In this document: piece after piece, positions 33,689 to 42,047 of the stretch | Layout: every line of letters begins with the position of its first letter | Position numbering within the stretch: position 1 is the first letter of the stretch | Assembly: GCA_965203535.1 (NCBI GenBank) | Contig: OZ241897.1 | Span: forward strand, 4,402,001 to 4,466,000 | Direction of reading: 5' to 3' | DNA length: 64,000 nt | Source of the DNA: JAJDTT01 sp022827025 | GTDB lineage: Bacteria > Acidobacteriota > UBA6911 > RPQK01 > JAJDTT01 | Notes under the pieces: model-generated | Databases searched by the model: none | Seen by the model: the letters and a program-made list of their open reading frames with translations, nothing else | What the model was told of the DNA's origin: nothing | Translations under genes and position numbers: made by a program

Positions 33689-36556
33689 ATGCTTCGTGGC
33701 TTCCGACTGAAGGCTGTCCTGGTCGTCCTGGCCTCCGCCGTCGCCATCTATGCCGGCGTCCTGAATCTTCTGGACCGGTCGGCTTGGGGCGAGGTTTCTG
33801 ACGGGATCGTCTGGACCGAAGGCAGCAGTGGGAACGTCCTCGCCCACCGCATCGCTGATCCGGAGGCCGGTGGCCCGCGCGCCGGAATCGAGCCGGGAGA
33901 CCGGCTGGTGGAGCTGGGGGGCATCGAGATCCGGTCTCTCGACGACTACGTCGAGGTGATGGAAGTCTTGGCCGGGTCCGGTTCCCTCGGCATGCCGGCG
34001 ACTTATCTGATCCAGAAGACTCCGGGAGGCGATCGGCGCCAACACCAGGTGCGGCTGGAAGTCCAATCGGGACTCGACCGAACCGACGGCCTTCTGGTGC
34101 TTGTCGCCCTGCTCCACCTGGCCATCGGACTGTTCATTTTTCTGCGCAAGCACGAGTCGGCGGGCGCGCTCCACTTTTTTCTGCTGTGCCTGGTCTCGTT
34201 CTGCCTCTATCTGTACCGGTACTCGGGCCGGGGCGATTCCTTCGATCTCCTGATCTATTGGGTCGGGTCGGTGGCGCTGCTGGTCCTTCCTCCCTTGTTT
34301 CTCCATTTCTGCGCGATGTTTCCCGAGGCCCAGCGATGGCTGGACCCGCGTGGACGGCTGGGCGTCGCCTTCTATCTGCCGGCGGCCGTGCTGTTGGCGA
34401 TCCACGTGGCCTGGTTCCTGGGATCCCTGCAGCCGCTGGGGTTGCCGCGAAGTCCGGGAGTCGCCCACTTTTTTGACAAGATTCACCTGTCCCATCTGGG
34501 GGTCCTCTTCTGTCTCGGAGCGGGTCTGCTCATCCAATCCGGCCGGCAGGCGCGGACGCCCCTTCACCGCAGGCAGATGATGTGGGTTTCCCATGGGACC
34601 CTCATCGCCCTGGCTCCGTTTTTGATTCTGTATGCCGGACCCTATTTCATGGGTTTTCCCATACATCCCGTCATGGAGATGTCGATCCTGAGTCTGGCCC
34701 TCCTTCCCTTGTGTTTCGGATACGCCATCATCCGGTACCGATTGATGGATGTCGAGTTGATCTTTCGCGAAAGTGCAGCCTACGTCCTGGCCAGTTGGGT
34801 CCTCCTGGTCTTTTACGTGGGGGTGGTCTTGATGGTCGGGGGGACGCTTTTCGGGCTCTCCCCCCATTCCGATTTCTCGGTGTTCGCCGTTTCGGCCCTG
34901 GTGGCGGCTTTCCTGTTCGCGCCGGTGAAGGACAAGATTCAGCAGCGGCTGGATCGCTACTACTATCCGGAGACCTACGATTACCGTCAGTCGTTTGCGG
35001 ATTTCGGCAGGAGCCTGAACTCGGAATTCAGTCTGCCGCGTTTGGCGGAGCGAGTCTGCGCCCGGATCGAGCAGACTTTCACGGTCCGTCCCGTGGCCCT
35101 CTTTATCCGCTCGCCGGAACGGTCCGGCGGTTTCTTCCTGTACCACGCCCTCGGCGTGAACGGCGGACTGGACAAGGACGATCCGATACTGCTGCCGGCT
35201 CCGGCTTGGGGCGGCAACCACGGCCGGGCGGAGCGTGTGGCGCCGGATTTCGGCGGCGGGGATGAGGACACGGGATACCGGAGCCGGCTGGCAGCCTTGG
35301 GAATTCGGTATCTCCAGCCGCTGGAGACCCATGGCCGCGTCATCGGCCTGCTGGGGTTGGGTGACCGGGCCAACGGCGACGTCTTGAACAGCGAGGACAT
35401 GGAGTTGCTGGCGGCGCTGGCCGGTTATGCGGCGACGGCCATGGACAACGCAGTGCTCTACCGTTCGTTGGAAACCAAGGCGGGCGAACTCCAAAGACTC
35501 AAGAGCTACAACGACAGCGTGATCCGGAGCATTACCGCGGGAGTCGTGGTGGTCGATGCGGACGGCGCCGTCCGAGTCTGGAACTCGTTCATGGAGTCGT
35601 TCTACGGCCTGGAGGCGAGCCATGCGGTCGGCCGGAGCATCGACGAGGTCTTTCCCCCGGATCTGCTCCACTCCGTGATGGAAGCACTGGGCAACTCTCG
35701 CTGGCGTATTCCGGAGGTGACACGCGTGGACAAGACGCGTCTCAAGTCCTCCTCGGGCGAGGACCGTCTCGTGAATATTCACCTCTCGCCCTTCGTGGCC
35801 CAGGATGACGTCCTCACCGGGACTCTCCTGCTCTTCGACGACGTCACGGAGAAGGCGCAGTTGGAGGACCAACTGGTCCAAGCGGAGAAGCTCACGTCCA
35901 TCGGCCTCCTGGCGGCGGGCGTGGCGCATGAAGTCAATACCCCTCTGGCCGGGATCTCGAGCTACACGCAGTTGTTGTTGGATTCGACCCCTTCTTCCGA
36001 CTCCCGGCGCGACCTGTTGGAAAAGATCGAAAAACAGAGCTTTCGAGCCTCACGGATCGTCAACAACCTGGTCAACTTTGCCCGGGTCCGGGACGGCGAA
36101 TTCCGTGATGTCAACCTCAATACCCTGATGTTGGAGACGGTGTCCCTCCTGGACCATCAACTCGTGAGCCATGGGGTGGAGGTCAGTCTCCATCTCGATC
36201 CCGCTCTGCCCCGTACCCGGGGCCATGAGGGCAAGCTGCAGCAGGTTTTCGTCAACCTGCTGATGAACGCCAAGGACGCCATGCCGGACGGAGGGAGCAT
36301 CAAGGTCCGCACCTCCCACCGGAACTCAGGGCTCGTGGTGGAGGTGGAAGACAGTGGAAAGGGCATTCCCGGCGACCTTCTGCACCGGATCTACGATCCC
36401 TTCTTCACCACCAAGGACGTGGGGAAGGGGACCGGTCTGGGACTCTCGGTCTGTTACGGAATCGTGCAGGAGCATGAGGGCCGAATTCAGGCGAGAAGCC
36501 GGCTGGGCGAGGGAAGCACGTTCGCAGTCCATCTGCCCGTGAAAAGGGTTCAATGA
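33689..36556 (+). CDS. PDZ-7TM-GAF-PAS sensor histidine kinase
   Basis: A 955-residue hybrid-input sensor. After one N-terminal helix comes a PDZ-like domain (about 50-125, GIEPGDRLVELGG), then seven or eight transmembrane helices (about 130-400). A GAF domain (about 430-580), a PAS domain (about 600-700), HisKA (AAGVAHEVNTPLAGISSYTQ with the phospho-acceptor His) and HATPase (NLLMNAKDAM, EDSGKGIPG, TTKDVGKGTGLGLSVCYG) follow. PDZ plus a membrane bundle suggests sensing of envelope peptides or misfolded proteins; this is inferred. It sits under a sigma-54 promoter and overlaps the activator gene (ATGA), so the pair likely controls its own expression. Confidence 0.9.
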   Translation: MLRGFRLKAVLVVLASAVAIYAGVLNLLDRSAWGEVSDGIVWTEGSSGNVLAHRIADPEAGGPRAGIEPGDRLVELGGIEIRSLDDYVEVMEVLAGSGSLGMPATYLIQKTPGGDRRQHQVRLEVQSGLDRTDGLLVLVALLHLAIGLFIFLRKHESAGALHFFLLCLVSFCLYLYRYSGRGDSFDLLIYWVGSVALLVLPPLFLHFCAMFPEAQRWLDPRGRLGVAFYLPAAVLLAIHVAWFLGSLQPLGLPRSPGVAHFFDKIHLSHLGVLFCLGAGLLIQSGRQARTPLHRRQMMWVSHGTLIALAPFLILYAGPYFMGFPIHPVMEMSILSLALLPLCFGYAIIRYRLMDVELIFRESAAYVLASWVLLVFYVGVVLMVGGTLFGLSPHSDFSVFAVSALVAAFLFAPVKDKIQQRLDRYYYPETYDYRQSFADFGRSLNSEFSLPRLAERVCARIEQTFTVRPVALFIRSPERSGGFFLYHALGVNGGLDKDDPILLPAPAWGGNHGRAERVAPDFGGGDEDTGYRSRLAALGIRYLQPLETHGRVIGLLGLGDRANGDVLNSEDMELLAALAGYAATAMDNAVLYRSLETKAGELQRLKSYNDSVIRSITAGVVVVDADGAVRVWNSFMESFYGLEASHAVGRSIDEVFPPDLLHSVMEALGNSRWRIPEVTRVDKTRLKSSSGEDRLVNIHLSPFVAQDDVLTGTLLLFDDVTEKAQLEDQLVQAEKLTSIGLLAAGVAHEVNTPLAGISSYTQLLLDSTPSSDSRRDLLEKIEKQSFRASRIVNNLVNFARVRDGEFRDVNLNTLMLETVSLLDHQLVSHGVEVSLHLDPALPRTRGHEGKLQQVFVNLLMNAKDAMPDGGSIKVRTSHRNSGLVVEVEDSGKGIPGDLLHRIYDPFFTTKDVGKGTGLGLSVCYGIVQEHEGRIQARSRLGEGSTFAVHLPVKRVQ

Positions 36557-37941
36557 CATCCCGGTCCACGGTTCTGATCATCGACGACGAAGAGATCATG
36601 CGGGAGGTCTTCTCGCGAGTCGTCGCCGGCGGCGGTCACCAGGTTCTCCTCGCTGCCTCGGGGGAGGAGGGCCTCGAGCTGATACGGCGCGAGCCGGTGG
36701 ACCTGGTGCTCCTGGATCTCATGCTTCCCGGCATCGGCGGACTTGAGACGCTGGAGAAGATCCTCGAGCTGGATCCTGACCTGGCCGTCATCATGGTCAC
36801 GGCCTATGCGTCCATTGAGAACGCGGTGCGGGCGACCCGGCTGGGAGCGTTCGACTTCGTGACCAAGCCGTTTCGCAACGAAGAGTTGCTGCTGGTCATC
36901 AAGAACGGCATCCGGCAACGGCGTCTCGAATTGGAGAATCGCCAGCTCAAGTCCACTCTTCATCGCCGTCAGGGTCACTTCCAGAACATCGTCGGGAAGA
37001 GCGAGCCGATCCGGCGGGTCACGGATCTCATTACCCAGGTGGGCCCGGGCCGCAGCACGGTCCTGATCACGGGGGAGAGCGGCACCGGGAAAGAACTGGT
37101 CGCCAAGGCCGTTCACAATCTGAGTCCCCGGCGCGACCGGGCCTTCGTCCCGGTCAACAGCGGCTCGATTCCCTCCGAACTCTTGGAAAGTGAGCTCTTC
37201 GGGCACGTGAAGGGAGCCTTTACCGGGGCCACGGCCACCAAGAAGGGACTGTTCGAGATCGCTCATGGGGGCACGATTTTCCTGGACGAGATCGATACCG
37301 TCCCGGTGCAGACCCAGGCCAAGCTGTTGCGGGTTCTCCAGGAGAGGGAATTCCGTCCCGTGGGTGGCGTGCGGAGCATCAAGGTCGACGTGAGAATCGT
37401 GGCCGCCACCAACGTGGACCTGAAGCTGGCGGTCCGGGAAGGCCGGTTCCGGGAGGACCTCTACTACCGTCTCAAGGTCATCACCCTGGACGTGGCGCCG
37501 TTGCGCGACCGGAGGGATGACATCCCCCTGCTGTCCCACCATTTCCTGACCCGCTTCAGCCGCGAGAACGGGAAGACGTTGAATTCCATCGATCAGGACG
37601 CGCTCAGGGTCTTGATGAACTACGACTGGCCCGGAAACGTCAGGGAACTGGAGAACGCCATCGAGCGTGCAGTGGTTCTCTCCGGGACCAGTGGAAGTAT
37701 CCGATCGGAGCTGCTTCCCCGGGAAATTCTGGATTCGGCCTCGGGCCGGCCGGATGGCATCCCGCCCCAATCCCGGAACGGGTCCCTCAGGGAGCTGGTG
37801 CTCGAGTTTGAGCGCAATCTGATTCTGCTGGCGCTGGAACGGGCCAATTGGAACCAGCGGAAGGCGGCCAGTCTGCTCAAGGTCAAACCGACCACCCTGA
37901 ATGCCAAGCTGAAACGCCTGCAGGTCAGGATCCCGTCCTGA
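36553..37941 (+). CDS. Sigma-54-dependent response regulator (NtrC family)
   Basis: A 462-residue enhancer-binding protein. The receiver domain has Asp55 (LVLLDLMLPG). The AAA+ domain has Walker A GESGTGKE, an intact GAFTGA loop and Walker B TIFLDEID. A Fis-type DNA-binding domain lies near 425-460 (NWNQRKAASLLKVKPTTLNAKL). With the intact loop it should activate sigma-54 promoters, unlike the NtrX-like paralogue at 24621. It is coupled to the PDZ kinase, and the sigma-54 promoter with dyad at 33461-33597 is the obvious first target. Confidence 0.92.
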   Translation: MTSRSTVLIIDDEEIMREVFSRVVAGGGHQVLLAASGEEGLELIRREPVDLVLLDLMLPGIGGLETLEKILELDPDLAVIMVTAYASIENAVRATRLGAFDFVTKPFRNEELLLVIKNGIRQRRLELENRQLKSTLHRRQGHFQNIVGKSEPIRRVTDLITQVGPGRSTVLITGESGTGKELVAKAVHNLSPRRDRAFVPVNSGSIPSELLESELFGHVKGAFTGATATKKGLFEIAHGGTIFLDEIDTVPVQTQAKLLRVLQEREFRPVGGVRSIKVDVRIVAATNVDLKLAVREGRFREDLYYRLKVITLDVAPLRDRRDDIPLLSHHFLTRFSRENGKTLNSIDQDALRVLMNYDWPGNVRELENAIERAVVLSGTSGSIRSELLPREILDSASGRPDGIPPQSRNGSLRELVLEFERNLILLALERANWNQRKAASLLKVKPTTLNAKLKRLQVRIPS

Positions 37942-37991
37942 ACTCTTCGGATCTGCACTGCTCCCCTGGTGATTGCCCTCCCCGGGCCAGT

Positions 37992-38021
37992 TTGACTTGC
38001 CCGGCGAAGCGGGGCTATCAT
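37992..38021 (+). promoter_or_regulatory. Sigma-70 promoter for exbB-exbD-exbD-TPR operon
   Basis: TTGACT and TATCAT are separated by 18 bp, leaving a leader of about 125 bases to the GTG start at 38152. Confidence 0.55.
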
Positions 38022-38151
38022 GATTTTTCCTTACGAGTGCCACGGGGTCGGACACCGGACTCTTTGGACTGAATTGATACTTCCACCGACTTTTGCAGTC
38101 TAATTTACTCAGCACATCGTTTTGTTGGTCGGACAATAGGAGGACAGGACA

Positions 38152-38832
38152 GTGGTAGTAGCGATCGGGGGAACCCTGTTGAGTTATTTCCAGCAGGGCG
38201 GTCCCATGATGTACGCCCTCCTTCTCTGTTCCATAGTCGCGTTGATATTCATCATCGAACGCATGATCACGTACTACCGGGTTCAAGGAACCACGGCGGA
38301 CATCTTTTCGTCGGTCCGCCAGGCATTGCTCGACGGGGATCTTCGCCACTCCCTGGAGGTGTGCGAGTCCTATACCCACCCCGTCGCCAGCACTCTGAAG
38401 TCGGGTCTGCTCAGGTACGGAAAGCCGCACTACGAGATCGAGAAGGCAATGGAGAGCGTGGCTCTTCACGAGGTTTCCAACCTGGAAAAGGGACTCTGGG
38501 TCCTGGGAACGGTGGCCAACATCGCCCCGTTGTTCGGATTCCTGGGAACCGTCACCGGCATGATCGCGTCGTTTGAGGCGTTGGCGGAGGTCGGCCTTGG
38601 AAACCCGCAGGCGGTGGCGGGAGGCATCGCCGAGGCCCTGGTGACCACGGCGACGGGACTCATCGTCGCCCTCCCGGTCCAGGCCGCGTACAACTACTTC
38701 AGCAACCGGGTCTCGATCCTGGGCCTGGACATGGAGACCAGTTCCTCCATGCTGCTGGAGACGTTCAACGAGTTGGAGGAGAGGCAGGGCGGAAGGGACC
38801 GGCTGACGGAAGCGGCCCCGAGTGATTCCTGA
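38152..38832 (+). CDS. exbB: MotA/TolQ/ExbB proton-channel protein
   Basis: A 226-residue inner-membrane protein with three helices (about 12-33, 118-145 and 155-180). The conserved GTVANIAPLFGFLGTVTGMIASFE and GIAEALVTTATGLIVALPVQ segments line the pore. ExbB pentamers with ExbD harvest the proton gradient to drive TonB- or Tol-type work across the envelope. The start is GTG with a perfect AGGAGG eight bases upstream (38138-38143); no ATG fits. It heads an operon with two ExbD genes and a TPR gene. Confidence 0.93.
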   Translation: MVVAIGGTLLSYFQQGGPMMYALLLCSIVALIFIIERMITYYRVQGTTADIFSSVRQALLDGDLRHSLEVCESYTHPVASTLKSGLLRYGKPHYEIEKAMESVALHEVSNLEKGLWVLGTVANIAPLFGFLGTVTGMIASFEALAEVGLGNPQAVAGGIAEALVTTATGLIVALPVQAAYNYFSNRVSILGLDMETSSSMLLETFNELEERQGGRDRLTEAAPSDS

Positions 38833-39266
38833 TGAAGCTGAGACGGGAAAAGTCAGCAGCGCTGGTTCCCAGGATCCCCACCGCATCCATGGCGGATATC
38901 GCCTTTCTGCTCATCATTTTCTTCATGTTGACGACGTCCTTTTCTCCGGAACGGACCTCGGTGAGCCTGCCCGAGTCGGAGATTCGGACCGAAGTGTCCA
39001 AGGACGCGGCCATCGTTGCCATCTCGTCTCAGGGCGAGATCAGCTTCACTGACGGGGATCAACCGGCGTTCCCCCTGGTGAACATCGCCGAACTGGGTCA
39101 GTACGTGAAGACGCTGGTGGCCGCCATCCCCCGGAAGGAGTTTCTGATCAAAGCGGACCGGGATGTCCGATACGAATTGGTGGACGGCGTCCTGGAGCAG
39201 TTGCGGACCAACGGCGCGCGCCGGATCGGCCTCCTCACGGAGCGAAAACCAAAGGAGTCGGGTTGA
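38832..39266 (+). CDS. exbD: ExbD/TolR biopolymer transport protein (first copy)
   Basis: A 144-residue single-span protein. A cytosolic N-terminus leads into the helix MADIAFLLIIFFMLTTSF with the conserved Asp that carries protons, then a periplasmic domain (about 45-144). Its ATG overlaps the exbB stop. The periplasmic part has an inserted loop relative to the second copy. Confidence 0.92.
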   Translation: MKLRREKSAALVPRIPTASMADIAFLLIIFFMLTTSFSPERTSVSLPESEIRTEVSKDAAIVAISSQGEISFTDGDQPAFPLVNIAELGQYVKTLVAAIPRKEFLIKADRDVRYELVDGVLEQLRTNGARRIGLLTERKPKESG

Positions 39267-39704
39267 ATGAAGTTCCGAAGCCGTCTCCAGCGGGCCCCCG
39301 AGGTCCCCACCTCCTCCATGGCCGACATCGCCTTTCTGTTGATCATCTTCTTCATGCTGACAGCGGTCTTCACGTCGAACCGGGGGCTTCAATTCGCTTT
39401 CCCCAAGGAGGATCCGACCCGGTTGGACGTCCAGCCCGAGGAAGCCGTCCACATCAAGATCACGGGTGAGCAGCAGTACCTGGTGGACAAGACGCCCATG
39501 TCCCTGGGTTCGCTGGCCGGCTACGTGGAAGCGAAGATGGGGCAGAATCCCAACAAACCGGTGATCATTCAGACGCAGGGACATGTCCCCTACCGGGTCA
39601 TGATCGAAGTTTTCGACGTCTTGAGACAGCTTGAGGTCAAGAACATCTCGGTGCCTACGGAGTCGGAAGTCGAGCGCTGGAAGACATTCGGTGTTTTCGA
39701 GTGA
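39267..39704 (+). CDS. exbD: ExbD/TolR biopolymer transport protein (second copy)
   Basis: A 145-residue paralogue of the preceding gene with the same MADIAFLLIIFFMLTAVF helix and conserved Asp. The stop of the first copy and this ATG are directly adjacent. Two ExbD subunits in one operon suggest a hetero-dimer in the ExbB pore, a layout seen in several phyla that lack a canonical TonB next to the channel. Confidence 0.92.
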   Translation: MKFRSRLQRAPEVPTSSMADIAFLLIIFFMLTAVFTSNRGLQFAFPKEDPTRLDVQPEEAVHIKITGEQQYLVDKTPMSLGSLAGYVEAKMGQNPNKPVIIQTQGHVPYRVMIEVFDVLRQLEVKNISVPTESEVERWKTFGVFE

Positions 39705-39723
39705 TGCCGTTGAAGGGGTGACC

Positions 39724-40686
39724 ATGCCGCGCGGACTCCTATTGCTGGCGCTGCTGCTCGGTACTCCTCCGGTCTGTGGCCAAGGGGACTTCGGCAAGGG
39801 GATCTCCTTCTACAAGCAGGGACAGTACGACAAGGCCATCGCGGAGTTCGAGGCGATCGTCGAGGAGCATTCCGACTATGAGAGCGGCCACCGGATTCTC
39901 GGGATCTCCTACCTGAAGACCAATCGGGCGGAAAAGGCCATCGAGTCCTTCAAGAAGGCGCTGGAACTCAAGGACGACGTCTATGCCTCGCATCAGGGCC
40001 TGGGGATCGCCTACTACAACACGGGCAATTTTCAGGAAGCCGCGGCGGCGCTCGAAAAAGCGGAGGCGTACGCCAAGTCGCCCGCGGACCGCTATCAACT
40101 GCACCACACGCGAGGAAGCGCCTACTTCAATCTGGCCATGTACGACCGGGCCATCTCGGACCTGGAGCGGGCCGTCTCCATCCGCCGGGGACAGTTCGAC
40201 GACGTGCTCCAGCTCGGATTGGCCCATTACAGGAAGAAGAGCTACGCGCTGGCCGAAGGATTCCTGAAACAGGCCGTCGGTCTGAATCCGAATTCCGCCG
40301 AAGCCCGCAACCACCTCTCCCGCATCGTCTACTACCGGGGCGTTGCGTCCCTCGAACAGGGGAACTATCCGGACGCGATCACGACCTTGGGGGAATACCT
40401 GAAGGAACAACCGGAAGACGGGGATGCATGGTTCAACCTGGGGATCGCTCATCTCTTCTCCGAACACCTTCTGGCGGCGCAGGAAGCCTTCTTGAAGAGC
40501 AAGGAAATCGCCCCGGAGCACTGGGAGACGTACAACCGGCTCGGCTACATCTACGAAATGAATGACCAGTATCCGGAGGCTCTGGACCACTACAGGAAAG
40601 CTCACGGCCTGAGGCAGGATGGTGAGATCCAGGCGAGCGTCGAGCGGGTCGAGGAGCGGATTCGAAGGCAGAAGGAACGAAGATAG
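39724..40686 (+). CDS. Periplasmic tetratricopeptide-repeat protein
   Basis: A 320-residue protein with a signal peptide (residues 1-20, cleavage after VCG or GQ) and about eight TPR units covering residues 22-310 (for example AIAEFEAIVEEHSDYESGHRILGISYLK and DGDAWFNLGIAHLFSEHLLAAQEAF). TPRs mediate protein-protein contacts. It is the last gene of the ExbB-ExbD-ExbD operon and could be the periplasmic partner of that motor. A conserved upstream frame extends into the exbD gene; the ATG at 39724 is chosen for the signal. Confidence 0.85.
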   Translation: MPRGLLLLALLLGTPPVCGQGDFGKGISFYKQGQYDKAIAEFEAIVEEHSDYESGHRILGISYLKTNRAEKAIESFKKALELKDDVYASHQGLGIAYYNTGNFQEAAAALEKAEAYAKSPADRYQLHHTRGSAYFNLAMYDRAISDLERAVSIRRGQFDDVLQLGLAHYRKKSYALAEGFLKQAVGLNPNSAEARNHLSRIVYYRGVASLEQGNYPDAITTLGEYLKEQPEDGDAWFNLGIAHLFSEHLLAAQEAFLKSKEIAPEHWETYNRLGYIYEMNDQYPEALDHYRKAHGLRQDGEIQASVERVEERIRRQKERR

Positions 40687-40716
40687 CGCCCCACGCGTTT
40701 CGTGTGATTCTTGCTC

Positions 40717-41997
40717 ATGACCACCATCGAAGAAGTCCGGGCCAGAGAGGTCCTTGACTCCAGAGGGAACCCCACCGTCGAAGCCGATGTCGTGACCCGG
40801 GGCGGCCACCTGGGGAGGGCTGCCGTGCCCTCCGGAGCCTCCACCGGGCTTCACGAGGTCAGAGAGCTGCGGGACGCGGATCCGGGACGGTATCTGGGGA
40901 AGGGAGTTGGCCGGGCCGTCGAGAATATCCGGCGCGTCATCGGGCCGGATGTCAAAGGGCTGTCGGTCCTGGACCAGGACCGGGTGGACCGCCGGATGAT
41001 CGACTTGGACGGGACCGAGTCCAAGGAGAAGCTGGGGGCCAACGCCATCCTGGCGGTCTCCCTGGCCTGTGCCCGGGCTGCCGCCCGGAGCCGGGGCTGC
41101 TCGCTTTTCCGTTCTCTGGGCGGCGCCGGGGCCCGTCGCATGCCGGTTCCTCTCATGAACATCCTCAACGGCGGCGTGCACGGTCACCGGAACGTCGACT
41201 TTCAGGAGTTCATGGTGGTTCCGGTATCTGCGGTCTCCTTTTCGCGCGCCCTGCAGATGGGCGCCGAGGTGTTCCATCACCTGGGCCGGGTCCTGGAGCA
41301 GGAGGGCCTCCCCACCACCGTCGGTGACGAAGGTGGATTCGCCCCCAACATGGAATCCAACGCAGAGGCGGTGAAACTGGTCCTGAAAGCCATCGAGTGG
41401 GCCGGCTACCGTCCCGGCGAGGACTTCTACCTGGCTCTCGACGTGGCCGCCAGCGAGCTCTACCGGGACGGACACTATGTTCTGCGGGGGCTCAATTACA
41501 TGAGTTCGGAGGAGCTCATCGACATGTACGCCAGTTGGCTGGACCTCTATCCCATCTGTTCCATCGAGGACGGGTTGGCCGAAGATGACTGGGACGGATG
41601 GGCCCGGATGTCCCGCAAATTGGGTCACCGGGTCCAACTGGTGGGCGACGATCTGTTCGTCACCCGCCCGGGCCGGTTGCAACGGGGCATCGATTCCGGG
41701 GTCGCCAACTCCATACTCATCAAGCTGAATCAGATCGGGACCCTGACCGAGACGCTCGAAACCATCGATCTGGCTCGCGAGAACGGCTACAGTTGGGTCG
41801 TCTCGCATCGTTCCGGCGAAACGGAGGACGCTTTCATAGCGGACCTGTCCGTGGCGACCAACGCCGTTCAGATCAAGGCGGGGTCGGCCTGCCGGTCCGA
41901 CCGGGTGGCCAAATACAATCAGCTCTTGAGGATCGAGGAGGAACTGGGCGACCGGGCCCTCTACTCCAGCGCGGAGCTCACGCACGACGGCCCTTGA
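40717..41997 (+). CDS. eno: Enolase
   Basis: A 426-residue enolase with all landmark blocks: SGASTGLHEVRELRD, GDEGGFAPN, ALDVAASE and SIEDGLAEDDWDGW (metal Asp/Glu), GDDLFVT, IKLNQIGTLTET (catalytic Lys), SHRSGETED and IKAGSACRSDRVAKYNQLLRIE. It interconverts 2-phosphoglycerate and phosphoenolpyruvate. The active-site loop reads NGGVHGHRNVDFQEF where most enolases have NGGxHAxN, a small variation. A TTG at 40711 is a possible alternative start. The adjacent gpmI makes a two-step lower-glycolysis unit. Confidence 0.96.
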   Translation: MTTIEEVRAREVLDSRGNPTVEADVVTRGGHLGRAAVPSGASTGLHEVRELRDADPGRYLGKGVGRAVENIRRVIGPDVKGLSVLDQDRVDRRMIDLDGTESKEKLGANAILAVSLACARAAARSRGCSLFRSLGGAGARRMPVPLMNILNGGVHGHRNVDFQEFMVVPVSAVSFSRALQMGAEVFHHLGRVLEQEGLPTTVGDEGGFAPNMESNAEAVKLVLKAIEWAGYRPGEDFYLALDVAASELYRDGHYVLRGLNYMSSEELIDMYASWLDLYPICSIEDGLAEDDWDGWARMSRKLGHRVQLVGDDLFVTRPGRLQRGIDSGVANSILIKLNQIGTLTETLETIDLARENGYSWVVSHRSGETEDAFIADLSVATNAVQIKAGSACRSDRVAKYNQLLRIEEELGDRALYSSAELTHDGP

Positions 41998-42047
41998 CCA
42001 GTGCAGGCTCCGACCGCCGTTTGACGCTGTTTTTTCAGCACTGAATC

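Noticed and set aside
33149..35929. 926-residue minus-strand frame
   Set aside because: Antisense shadow of the PDZ kinase; the plus strand has the domains, promoter and ribosome-binding context.
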